DNA from: Ifrita kowaldi
Lineage: Eukaryota; Chordata; Aves; Passeriformes; Cinclosomatidae
Direction: 5' to 3'
NCBI GenBank assembly: GCA_013398055.1
Contig: VZRS01010750.1
Span: forward strand, 372,001 to 436,000
Length of the DNA stretch: 64,000 bases
In this document: positions 33,501 through 46,300 of the stretch, piece after piece
Layout: each line of letters begins with the position of its first letter
Position numbering within the stretch: the first letter of the stretch is position 1
Notes under the pieces: model-generated
The model's database searches: none
Told to the model about the DNA's origin: nothing
What the model saw: the letters and a program-made list of their open reading frames with translations, nothing else
Translations under genes and position numbers: made by a program

Positions 33501-36500
33501 ATTAGCTAACCTAAGGAATGATTTAGACTTTATTAAGCGACTTATTTCTATCTTTTTCGAGAGACTTCTGCAGCACAGTTTATCTCCAACTGCTAGACAG
33601 CAACACTTTTTCTAATAAGGATTCTAAATTTATTATTTAAGGATGGATCATGAGCATAACTCAGTTATGTGCAGCTTAGTGGGGGCAAATCTTTGTGACT
33701 TGGCAAATCAGCTGTACTTAGGTTGGTGTTTCTCAAAAAATAAAGTGGCTTGATATCCTATGCAACTGAAATGGCAGCTCCTGTATACATTTTTAATGTA
33801 CAAAAAAGGAAATTGAAGCAACTAAATCTAAAGTATGTGGCTCTATATTTTTATCTTTTTTTGCTAGACTATAAAACTATTTTAATATTTTATTATAATT
33901 GCTTATGGACATCTAGCATGATTTGGTTACCCATAATCAACCAACACTTAATATTTTAGGGCTTTCTTCAATAAAATATGAATTACCACATGGACGATGC
34001 ATTTCATGATTGCTTTGCACAGTGCTGGCTGTGCAATCATGCTGCACTTTCTCTCAGGAATAAGGAACCCAAAATGACTCCTGTACATTCTGGACACAGC
34101 AGAAAGTTAGAAAAATGTCCTCTCCATTTCTTGAATAGCCAAACCCTCGAACTGGTAGTTGTCATCAGTTTCCTTACCCATTCAGCAGGAAAACTTATGG
34201 CCATGTTTTTTCCGTCGCAGATGCCATCGTGCCTCCCACTGAGGAATCTCTACGTCCTGCATGGTAGCCTACTGCTGCCTCCTGACACAGCACTATGTTC
34301 TTATTGCTGAAGGAGAATGTTTGTCCAGTGAGTGGAGACAAGCCTCTTTCTTTAGTCTTACTTACCAGCATACTGGCCTTGTCTTCTTTCTGTTGGCTTT
34401 GTGCTGTTTTCCAACTACTCAGGCTCATACAAAGTATTAAAGGATTTGCTGTACACAAAAGTCGAGTTCACACATCTCAAATTATAGCCATCAGCTTAGA
34501 TATAGAGTAGCCCACTTCCAGACCATGGTCCAAAGTTTCACTCATACACTAATGGCAGACAAAGCAGTTACTCTTTGCTCATTGTGGTCCCAGGATCTGG
34601 GCACAATTTAATTCAATCTTGTGCTCCTTCGTTTACAATCTGATTCTGGGATGGACACTTACTGCATGAACTCATCTGTTGCAAGGCAGGAGAGCTGCAC
34701 ATACAATCTGAGGTTCATATTTTCCCCCTACCAGCAGAAACATGAATGTGGGAAGGTATTTCTTTGGATCAGGGATTTTTCCTCCCTTCCCCTGTCCGCT
34801 ACTGGTTTCGTGTTTTGATTTTTCTTTTTTTGTGGTGAATGTGTGATTCCTCATTTTTACATATTCATTTCTCAATTGTGGCTGAATTCATAATCGTACT
34901 TCAACATTTATTTCTTTGAAATTTCTTTTTATTACTTGCTTCATAGTTTCTTTTCTTTGACCAACTGTTGAAATTTTGAAACAGTAATAAAAAGTTCCTC
35001 AGTAATGAACAATAAATTTTACTTGTTTTTCTGCATACGTGCAACTCACTTTAATAGCAAGATTCTCCAGAATCACAGTATTTCAATACTTCGTTCTTAC
35101 AGACATCTGAAAGTTCTGTCTTCAAAATTACAGGAATCTCTACTTTTTGACTTATTTGAGATCTTCTGAAAGTCAAATTATATCTAACTTTGCTTCTTGT
35201 AGGCTCCATATACATTTTCCTCATGTATCTGGTGCAAGCTACATGCCAGAGGTTGTCTGATCTAGCATGACAGATCCAAGTGCTTGTCACTGCAGACATG
35301 TTCAAAAAAATCATTCTCCAAAGACTTGTGGGAGCCAAAGGCAACTTTCTTGTGAAGAACAGAAAAAGCATCCCTTTGGAATTGAAGCAAGCAAGCATTG
35401 GTGATCACCTTTTATCATACTCGCTTTGCTTTTTCTCTCTTCCCTGCATCTGTAGGCTTCATTTCTTCCCCCCTCCAAACCGGGTTCACTATAACCCCTG
35501 CAATTTTAGAGTTACTGATCAGAAGTGGAGTAGCATGTGAAATATGGACACTTTATGTCAAGCAGCTACATGCCAGCTCCGTCTAGTCTGCTTCCCTCAG
35601 TACTTCAGGCTTGTTCCTCCTGCAAAGATGAATTAATAGAGCCACTGATTCAGGTTGCATTTGCGTTAAAATGCATAAGAACCTGCTCTGATGCTTACAT
35701 TTCTTGCTGAATGCTGCTGTGGCAGCTCCATGATATTTTACCTACCAATTAGTTTTCCTTCGACATCTTCATGGGTAGTGAGATTGAGGCTGCTGAGAAG
35801 TATTGTGGCATTTACTGAAGATCTATTCCCTAGTGCTTAAATTGGTAATAGACACCTGTCAAGTGACATATGACTGACACGTCTTTCAAAATTATATTTA
35901 TATATGTGTGTCTCTGTGTATTTGCATTTACACATTAATTACCAGAAATATGCTTTAAAAATAATGATATATGTCTAGATCACTTTACAAATTAAAACAC
36001 TGGCCCTTACTTCACCTTATAATTGAAGCAGTGCCTGCCTCTAGCACCCTGTCCCCTGCATCCTCCTGGAGACACAGAAAGGAGAGCTAGGCTCGGATGG
36101 ATTCATTGGCTCCATATTACCCCATCCACTGAAGTTCCCTAACCCTTGAATTGGTGCTGTACCTAACACTGATTGAATCACTAAACACTATTGATTTTGG
36201 CTTTCTAGAGAAGCCATTCATACAGGCTGGAGTGTATAAAAGAGCTTCTATTCTCCCTGAAAATGATTTAGTATAAATAACTAAAATAAATGTCAGTGGG
36301 AGATCTGTGAACTTATTAAGCACAGGTAGACCTCTTGATGTGTTGCACATAGACTGAATGTGTATATGTATAGATTCAAATAATGATACATGTATTTTCA
36401 GTCCAAGTTTGGCACAGGACCAGAATGGACCTCAGAGTGAGTGCAAATACCTCAGACAAATTACATAATATGCATCTGCATAGGGAAACCCAGAGCCAAG

Positions 36501-39500
36501 GCACACCGTGTCTATTAATCCTACCCCAGAGGCTACTAAAGGCTGGAGAATGCATACTCGTAAATATGGACTGTGGCCCCTGGTCACTGTGGTGGTCCCT
36601 GGAGACTCATTTGTACCCACTTTGGCAGGGTGGTTTTGTGTCTTTGAGGGTGATCAGAGCTGGGGGGGTAATTCTACCTTATGGCTAGAAAGCACTGTCT
36701 TGTTTTTGTCCTGCATGGACACGCTGCTGTCTTTGGCCATTTAATTTGGTTGCAGGTTCCTCACAATCCAGGCAGGTTGCCAGTGCACCTAGGAGATTTG
36801 TTACCGCTCTGTCCTGTCTCGCTGAAGCATGAGCGTGTTGGTGGATGCGGGGAAGTTGGGACCCTGTTCCTTCCCCAGATTCCATCTCTGCCCACCATGG
36901 AGTATCTGAGCATCTCCTGGTCTTTAAATGAATGTTGTGCTTAGGCTTTTTGGAGGTGAAGCACAGAAAATACAATGCCATTCCAGATACAGGCATTTCA
37001 AGTTAACTCTGATTCATGGTCTGCTGCAGGCAGTAAAAATCTCTCTATCATCTCTGATAGACTCTGGATCACGCAGATACTGAGGCACTAACAAAGTATT
37101 AAACTCTACATATGTGTGCACACACATAGTGTTCATAAAGTACATCTATGCATTGCTTTAAATTTTCATACTAATGTAGCATAATGCTAATTTATAGAGT
37201 GGATCCATTGCTCTGTTGGATTTTGAAAAATAAAAACAAAATAAATCTTCCCTAAAAATGGACAAGATTTTTTATGTTACATGTTCTTGCAGCATGACAA
37301 CCATTGAAAGAGCTATTTAGTATGTTACATGGTTTAATAAAAATAACTTGTCTGGCAACGTCTGAAAGCTTTTGCAGCTGCAGGGGTACTTCTTGGAAAT
37401 AAATTTGTGTTTACACAGGTGCAGCCATATTTAACAAAATTTTTATATGCAATGCAAACAGCTGCCTGTCTGTTTTCTTTGGCACAGCTCTTTCCAACTG
37501 AAACAATTTGTATCAAACATATCTCTCTGTGATACCTATATAAACAATAGACAAAATTCCTGTGAAAGGAAAAGGTTTTCAATAATGCACTTTCTAGATA
37601 AACTGGAAAGCAGAAGCACCTTGATTAGAAAAGCTTGTCCCTTCATGAAATATTTTGCATTTGAGAAGGGCTCAGGAGTCCACCAGGGAAGTATCAAGCA
37701 CTGTAGGAAAACTCAGAGTTTTATCAAGTTAAAGTCAAGCTGAAGGATTCAATGTTCAGTAAAAGACACTTGGCAAATTGGATATTTTCCTTAGCAAGAG
37801 CACTGCCAGTAGTGATGTACGTTATATTATTCAACTTTTGTAATATTTTTATATAGAATGAAGTATTTCCGAAAATATTTAGTCATAACTCAATTTTCAT
37901 TTTTGACTATAATTTAAATATTTGTTGGGTTTTTTTTCCATTGTATGACATTTTTGTTCATTCAGAAAACTGCAATCTACAGGAGTCTTAGTAGTCCTGC
38001 ACTTTTCACTTCTTTGCAAATACTCATGCTTTGAAAGGTTGCCGTATTGCCAGCTTACTTTCTTTTGGTCAAAATTCTGTAGATTAAAAGTCTGTGGATT
38101 TTAAATTGTGATCTGGAGTTTGGGTTTCAAAGACATCTTCCTCAGCCTTCTCTGTTCCCAACCAAAACAGTGAGTAGAAAAAAAATATTTCTTCAGTTAA
38201 TTTATGTTCACAATTTCTTCCACTATTTGTTAGTGTAAAAATTTTTCCTGTTTAATTCGCAGCAAAAAATGTTAATACATGCTGCTATTGATTCAAATTA
38301 TATTCAAATATTATTGAACGCATACACAAAATATAGTACTAACATTAAATATCAGTTTAATTATTTCAGCACTGATGAGGAATAATTTTCTGTTCACTGA
38401 TGAAGAGCAACTCTCCAACAACATTATCTTCTCGTGAATTTTTTTTTTTATTCTTTTGTAACCATGCAGTATAGCAGGTGAATCCAGGCATGTGATATAC
38501 TTGATCAGTCCTTTTACTTTATCAGAGAGTGAAGTGGAGAAGCTAGCAATGCTTCTGGCAGCCTCAGTACAACAGAAACCTTATGTCTAGATAAAGCTTT
38601 TAATAAATTATATATTTGTGTAACTCCACCGACTTCCACAGATGATCCAGGGGGCTTTGTGCTGTACTTGCATTTGTGTGGAGCTGACACAGCTTCTGAG
38701 TGTTCAGAATGACAAATCTGTGTTAGCATTGCTGCAGCTTTGCAGAAAGCCCTTCGTGAAATGCAGTTTAGCCTCCCAGCGCCGTGGGGGCTTGTCACCC
38801 TCTCTCCCGGGCAGTGTGCTGCAAGCATGTTTTTAGTGAGTTCGCTTGTTTCTTCTTTCCCTGTGAATTTTCCCCTCAGTATAAATGCAATCCAACAAAT
38901 GACCTTTTCTTAAGCCAATTCTGCACACAATATGTTCACACATCTCCACGAGATGTATTTACGTATACTTACTATATCCCTATACCCCTGTATAGAATGA
39001 GGCTGTACTTCACCACTGGTCGGAATTATGGCCACAGAAGAAGATTCTGTGATTGTACATTTTCTGCACTTTCTGAATTATTCTGGCCTTCTGTTTGAAC
39101 TTCAATCTGATAAGCTGGGAACCCAAAAGACATATTTAAAAAGTTGTGCTCTGTGTGTAAAGGCTGCTTTATTTTTATATGACTACATTAGCTGTGAGAA
39201 CCAGCTAGAAAATGAAAATTCTTTTTGGGTATTTAGCTTCTCTTTCCCATCTAAACAGTATTGAAATCATTAACTACAGTGTGATTATTTGTTTCTGGGT
39301 TTAAGAAACATGCTTCTATCATCAGTTGTGCCTGCACATTGGTAATTGTGTAAGCTTTGGGGTTTTTTGAGCAATAGATGTACTAAGTAAATGAGGACTC
39401 CACATATCCCTTAAGCTCTTAAATTTTCAGACTGAAAGATTTCACTCCAGTGTTTTTAGCTGAGCTGGACTCTAGGCTAAATTAAGAACACTACTCACTG

Positions 39501-39976
39501 ACAACCAAGGAGTTGGAAAATCCATTACGTAAGTTCGTGATAACAGTTTTTCCTAATAAATGAACAATTAGATAGAAGAGGGTACTACATTCAGCTGAAA
39601 TAAAAAACATTAATAAAAGAGATGGAGCAAATTTCACCTCGGTGGAGAAAATTTTTTTCCACATTAACTTGGGATCATGTGCTCAAGAGCAATGATTTCA
39701 CCAGAAACAGAGCCGAGCCTGGGGCAGCTAACCAGAAGTGTTGAAAATTGCAGTCCTTTGCTTCAGTAAGTACACACCAATGGTTCTTACTGCTGCTGAA
39801 GATTCTTTTAAGCAAGTTGCCTAACTGACTGCTGGACCCTAACATCTTTATAAACAATCCATTCCTGTATCTCTGTAAAACTCCAGCTTGCTTTCCACCA
39901 AAATTCCCTCTCCAAGTGCATGATCACCACCTCTCAGTTCAACCTCAGCTTAAAAGAAGTATTTATGGGAGCAAGT
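33501..39976. other. Non-coding stretch
   Basis: No recognisable exons. A GC-richer patch at about 36.56-36.93 kb holds overlapping short frames on both strands, and another at 38.64-38.83 kb is open on both strands, without family resemblance. A plus frame at 39028-39264 (78 codons, starts MATEEDSVIVHFL) looks mildly protein-like but has no support. Confidence 0.45.
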
Positions 39977-40039
39977 AATGGTATTAAATATATGAAGAAT
40001 GGTATTAAGTCTATGAAGAATCTGCCTAAGTCTATTAAG
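39977..40039 (+). repeat. 21-bp minisatellite, three units
   Basis: Units at 39977-39997, 39998-40018 and 40019-40039, of the form aatggtattaa-tatgaag. The third unit is diverged. In one plus frame they read as a seven-residue repeat (NGIKYMK, NGIKSMK, NLPKSIK), because 21 is a multiple of three; no gene is implied. Confidence 0.85.
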
Positions 40040-43000
40040 AACCTCCTAGATAAAAAATTCTTTACAGAAGTAATTATTATTATTTCTTTCAGTCATTTCT
40101 TCATTTAAATTACTTTAGATATATCTTATCTAAACCACTCATAAGACTTGTGTTATTTCCTATATGGGCTGTTATTCTTCTATGCTGTCTCTATGTGATA
40201 TAGCCCAGGTTTGCAGGGACCCTGAAAGATGAAGTGAAATGCTACAGAAGCCAAATCCTTAGCCTTGGATCTGACCATGAGCCAGCACAAAGGAGCTGAA
40301 GAGGTACTTTAAAGCGGTAGCCACACTCTTAGAGTTTTAGTCATACCAGGTCCCTGAGAAAATACTTTATTTTACATAGATAGTCTAATGAAGACTTGCT
40401 TCTGGGATCCTCCCCTTGAAAGGAATTCTAGGGCAACAACCCTGAAAATGAAGAGTAAAACCTGTAATCAGTAGTGCTAACTGTAAGTTTAGCAAGGCTG
40501 GGATAATGTGGAGATATAGTAAATCAGGCACTAATATTAAAAAGATAATAATAAAAGCTATCTGAAACCAATCAGATAACTATGTTAAAGATGAATATGA
40601 GCTCAACTATGAGGCTGAACTGCATTCTTTGGTATAAATTGTATCTTGAGTTATGTCTCCAGAACAAAGACCTGTCCTGTAGTGGGCGATGGATGAGGGA
40701 GCCTTATTCATTCCTTTATCATTACCTTATAAATCACCCCTCTTCCCTTTCCTGCTTTCATCTTACTTCCTCTCCTTGAAGATCCAACAATAATTTAGAT
40801 CATGCTGCTGCGTGACTGCCCCAAGAAACTCCATCTATATCTATGCTTCAGTGCCTAGGTTGGACATCCTGGAGGAGCAGCCTGGGCAGGACTCCTGGAA
40901 CACACGCTTCCTTTGCAGGTAGACAGTTCACCCTTCTCTGTACTCATGAGGTCAGTAATATTGTCATTCCTTTACAAATACGAGCAAGTGTCCTTACCCT
41001 CGGTGCATAGAAATGAAGTTTCTGGGAATTAATCCTCCCAAGATAATGTGGGGGAGCAGTGGGGCAAATATACTGTTGTATCATTCAGATTAATCGAATA
41101 CACAGAAAAATTCTCTTGCTGGTGATAATGCTAGTTGAAATAAATTATCATACAGATACTCGGAAATAAAAGTGGCCAAGGACTATTTGCTAACTTTCAA
41201 AGTGCCACATCTCATATCCCTATAATGAAATATAATTCACTTCGCCTTCTATTTCCCAAAAATAAAACAGAAACAGTTTTGTCCAACATAATCCCTCTGG
41301 GAGCAATCCTAGTTCCTTTCAGTCTCCCTCAGCCCTCCTGCACACTAGTTGCTGACTGACATGTGCCAAAACTGTATGGGAGAATGTGCTAACAATAAAT
41401 GCTATGGACAGCCCTGGCCATAATTATGCCATGGCTGTATTTTGCCATGGTCACCCTGCCCAGCTTCCTGGCACTGTGCTCCATCAGTTCAAAGTTATTT
41501 TGAAGACAGTGCAATATTTTAATTTTACTGGAGCTAAGGACTTATGTAAATCCCAGATTTAGATCAAAATCCAAGATTTATATCAATCCCTGCTTCATAT
41601 CAAAAGTGCTTATGTCTCAGCACTCTCCAAAGGACTTTGGTGATTTTCAGAAGAATGTTATGTCATATCAAAAAGACAATTAAGAAGTAATAATATTATT
41701 TTTTAATAAATTGGGTTTTAAAAGAGTACTGACCAGGAAGATACTGGGGTTTTTTGCTTAATTCTTGGCTGCCTCTCAAAAGAGTGAGAAGCAAAAAAAT
41801 CTAACACTTTATTTTTAATCCTCTATGTACTTTTTAGGGTGAGAATAAAGATTACTATTCAGCACATCGCAACATCTCAAGTTCATGTTGGTGATAAAAA
41901 AAGATCTGTATCCTAGAACTTTAATCTGAAGTCCTGCAAAGCAAAAGCCCTTCAATAGCAAGGACAAAGTCTGTTTGCTAAACAATATAATCTCATTGGT
42001 CAAGTGCTTTTTGGTTATTCAAAGCTCTTGAGAAATCTGACATCTTTCATTCCTGAAGGTGTTCAAAGCTGTTCTCCTGAGCACAGAATTTATTTGGCTT
42101 TGTAATCAGCAGGTGTTTTAGCAAAAGCAGACGTTTTAAGGAGCATTTGACCGTATTTTGTCCTTATTCTGGATAGAGTCACACAGTTTGATGACAGGCA
42201 CAACCCTCTCAGCATTCCAGTCAATCGACTTTAGAGCACAAGCTGGTGACTGCAGTTACAAGCCTCTGTTGCCATCATCTTTTATTATGTAACCCAAGTT
42301 ATATTATTGCATCCCTGGTCTGCCTGTGATCACTCTGCCACTTCATTGTTCTGGCCTTTTCTGTTTGAAACAGATGTTTAAAAACATTTGAATAAGATAT
42401 TTTAGTTTGTGGACTTCTTGTCATCATCCTGCAAATTTACAACAGTCAGCAATGTAAACATGTACTTGACAAACTCCAGCAGCTTGTAGACTTCAGAGTT
42501 CATCCACTCATTTCAGCAAGGCAGATGTTTCATTTTAATACTCTTCATACTATAGATTAGGATTATGCTTTTTCTTTCTTTTGCTTTCTTTATTCCTCTC
42601 TTTGAAAAGGGAATAAACCTGACATGCTACTAATGTCATTTCACACTGCGGGCCAGATGGCGAAAAATGCAAAGGCTGCAACTCTGTTTATGTATGGGAA
42701 AAAAAGGAATTTTGTTTCTGAAAGACTTTCAGCTCAATCATTTGTTACTTTAAACTAAACACTAGATGATGAATAAAGTAGGACTATCTGAACTTCAAAA
42801 AGGTCCTTGAGATTAAGTGCTTAACAATGTAATGCATCTGGAGGAAGAGTATTACATTATTCCTGCTTGCTGCATTGGAAAGATGTTGGGAATGTTTTCA
42901 CTATAGTGGCTGCCTGCGAGCAGGGTGCTTGAAGACAACATTTGGCAGTGCCTTGGAAATTTTTGGAGATATAAATCATATTTCCATCACTTTTTATTAT

Positions 43001-43659
43001 TATTAGTGAAAGATGGTACTTGAACAGACTGTCTGTGCTAAAATAGCTTGTTTTATCTGCCATTTCAAAGCAACAAAATTGTGTATTTACCAAGAATTGT
43101 GTAAAATGTTTGCACAGAAATTCAGCATTATTCCAGGTAACTTTGGACTCTGAAACTTAGGGATGGGAAAGTTTTCACCCAGCAGGTTTTTCTTGATTTG
43201 CAGATTGTCACAAAATTCATCTAAAACTTGTGATTCTATATGATTTTTAGACAAAGCCTCAGAAAACTAACTGCTTTGATTTGTTTACTTTAAAGCAAAT
43301 GTCTCAGAAGAGGTCTCAATTTGGGGATCAAACTGTTTCACTTTGTTTTCCCACACCACTTCTGTGGTACAGTTGTAGCACATCCTGAATGTTGCAGTCC
43401 AGTTGCCTCATTCTGATGTTTGGATGGAGAGGGTAGTATTTTCCATGAAATACCATTACTCCTCAAAAATAGAAGTGGTTCTCATGCATCACTGAATGCT
43501 CCAGTTTGCCAGAGAAAGTCAACCCTCAGAAAATGGTGGGAACAGAAGTGAAGCAAATCCCAGGTGCAGAATCTTATTCAATCTTAAATCTTTGCATTTA
43601 GGACAAGGTATTTCAGTTCTTGAGTTTTTACTTATTTTTTTATTAAAATAGTGCGGAGA
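40040..43659. other. AT-rich non-coding stretch
   Basis: No gene recognised. A short run near 41611-41645 ('gtctcagcactctccaaagg', then 'actttgg') resembles an old repeat end also seen near 51.1 kb. Confidence 0.5.
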
Positions 43660-43743
43660 GTTTGTTTTGGGGCGTTTTTGTTTCTTTGTTTTGTTGTTTT
43701 GGTTGGTTGGGTGGGTGGTTTTACTTTGTTTGTTTGTTTTTTC
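43660..43743. repeat. T/G-rich low-complexity tract
   Basis: About 80 bases almost entirely of T and G with GGTTGG and TTTG runs. Simple-sequence expansion is likely; the GGTTGGTTGGGTGGGTGG core could form a G-quadruplex. Confidence 0.8.
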
Positions 43744-45539
43744 TGTTGGGAATTTTACTTCCCCAGCTATCCCCAGTAATTTCCAAACAAACATGAGAGT
43801 GAAGTTTGGACTAAGCAAGAGGAAATATTTTGTTCTTCTGTTTCATGAGGTTTTTTTCATTAGTTTGCCTATTATTGTGTCATCGTAGTCTCTGTATGAC
43901 ACCAGGTTGTGTCTGGAAGTAGAAACTCCTATGTAGCTTTCTTCAAATGAGTTATGTCAGATTTTTAGAGGAAGGAATTAACTATGTAAAGGGGAACAAC
44001 CTTTTGAGATTAAAATTGCCTGAATGAACCCAAGAAAAACTCAAATAGAAGAGCATTGACCATCCTGTGACCTCACAAAATTGCTTCCTTCACTCTTGGC
44101 TGAGCACAGTGATGATATATTGCAGTATGCATGAGAATCTGCCAGGATGTGTTAGTATATTAGGCCCTGGTTAAGAATGAAAGGCAAAGATAGGGTAGGC
44201 ACAGCCTGTGTCTTTCCCTGAAACATTTTCCTGTGCTGTGCTACCCACATGAGTATTCTCCAGCACCAAAATGATCAGGAATAAAGGGAAAATACAAAAG
44301 AACTCTTAAAATAAGTTCTCAGCTGTATTTTTGACAGTTCTACGGATTACAGCAGAAGGTAGCATCAAAGGAAACTAGTATAAATCTTTGGTTAAATCAG
44401 GTAAATAAATGCATTAAAAATGTAACTTCAGGTGTGTTTTGACAAGATGAGACTTGAATTTAGGATGTTATCAAATAATACAAACTGTGTCTATTGTGGA
44501 TGTAGTCCTAAAGGTCATGGTCATAATAACAAAACAGTCCTATTACTTAAGAAATCTCTTCTGTCCAGATATTAATATATGAGATATTGAAAAAGACCCC
44601 GTAATTTAATGTTGCTTATATTTTTGTCATTCAAAGTGCAGATTACAACTTTTAAGTATGATGTAGATCAGAAGTGGTTGAGTACTGAAAGCTCTGACTG
44701 AACCTCATCAAATATCTGCACTGTTTGAATGTGTCTGAATCTAATCCGTCCCAATACTTTTTTGATTTTTGGCCAAATCCACAGTAAAAGAGATACTTAC
44801 TTATCATTTTAGATACAACTGAACTTCTAATGTAAGTGACTGACCTCACAATTTTTCCAGCATTCATACTGCTAGAAATTTCTGAAGAATAATTTATCAT
44901 AAAAGTTTTCCCCTACTGCAGACTGCCATATCGTGTTGTAGACTCTAACGTTGTTATAGGCTCCAGTTTACACACAAACTCCAGTCTACAGCCAAACAAG
45001 ATTCAAGTATGTGCTGAACGAAGCATGACTAAAATTTCTGAAATGTCTGAAAAACATTTTTGACTCAATCTACTGTCAGTCTTCTTTCGGTCCTTTCATT
45101 AAGTCTATCAAAACTGAAATGGAAGTATTTTGATATGTAAAGACTCCCTTACAGAAACAATACTCTGCAGTGTGAGTAGAAAAGACTTATAAAATCTTTT
45201 TGTGTACTTAATTAAAAGATGATGGGCAGAAGGGATAATAGGTTGTTTCTCAAATTCTAATGAATTTTACCATCATAATGATGATTACCAAATGTCTGTA
45301 TTTGCAAAAGAACAGCAGTTCATAAATATCAAATTTGTGCTATTATTAACATGCAGCATGTGCCAGTTTTTATCAATATAGGAATCTGGTAATTATCACT
45401 AAAGCCATTAATTAAAATTAAGAAGTAACTAAATAAGGAATAGGAATGCCACTTACTTCTTAACATCCAAAGAGCAGAAATATCTACCTATTATCCTTTT
45501 CAGGCATCTGACACTGTCACAATGGAATAGAAGGTTGTC
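43744..45539. other. AT-rich non-coding stretch
   Basis: No gene recognised. The 45.18-45.46 kb part is repeat-free and rich in ATTA/TAAT cores, similar in texture to the candidate elements, but too weak to call. Confidence 0.5.
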
Positions 45540-46300
45540 ACGGCATAATAGTCCCCAGCTGCTGGGTGGGTGTGAGCTGACACTGAGGCATTTATCAGAA
45601 ACAAACACCGGGAGAAGCTGGGAGACATTCACCCTGGGACAACTCTCTGTTAAATCAGTGGTACTTCTGTTCCAGAGGGTGACTGGTGGGTGAGCTCTGT
45701 CTAACGGGTGTCAGTGTGGCACAATGGTCCCAGTCCCACACCTCAGGGAGCCACGTGGTGATTGTCCAGGGAAAGCAGGCACGCTCACACCCTGCTCTGT
45801 CAGAGCAGAGCCTCCGTGGGGGACTTTTAAGGTGTCTCCCCTCCGTCAGCCTCTGCCTCATGGGGTGCTTGGAGGATGGTGCACAGCAGGGCTAACAAGC
45901 GGCCCGAGGGGTGGGGATGACCCATCACCAGGCATCCCTAGTTCCTCCATCACTGCATTGGTAAAATCAGCTGGGAAGGTGCAAAGCAGGCAGGAGGAGG
46001 TCTGACACTGCAGGGCATGAGAGTGGGAGGTGATCAGAGAGCAGTGGAGGCTTGGGGAAGAGAAAGGGACTGTGCTTTCAGTTGCCACAGGGAACCTCTG
46101 GTGTAGCTGGAGCCAGGCAGAAGAGCCAGAGGCTCTGCATGGAACCACACCCGCACAGCCAGGGAGGTGGTTAGTGCACACCTCCATGGAAGCAGCCATC
46201 AAACCCCCATGGAGTACTCGCTGCAAGCCAAATGAAGTCTGTGGGAAGGGCTGTTGCTGGAAAGGACTATGCTCATGCTTATTAAGACATTAGTGCTCTC
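45540..46300. other. Locally GC-richer segment, function unknown
   Basis: This block of about 750 bp is clearly richer in G+C than its flanks and has short overlapping frames on both strands (122 codons on minus at 45858-46226, 93 on plus at 45724-46005). CpGs are few, so it is not a CpG island like the one at 8.6 kb. No protein family or repeat was recognised. It might be an unrecognised old LTR, an lncRNA exon or simple heterogeneity. Confidence 0.35.

Noticed and set aside
39028..39264. 78-codon plus frame starting MATEEDSV
   Set aside because: Mildly protein-like and with a reasonable ATG context, but no family resemblance or splice context to support it.
41554..41600. Loose tandem of 'agatttagatcaa'-like units
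   Set aside because: Too diverged and short to call a repeat array.
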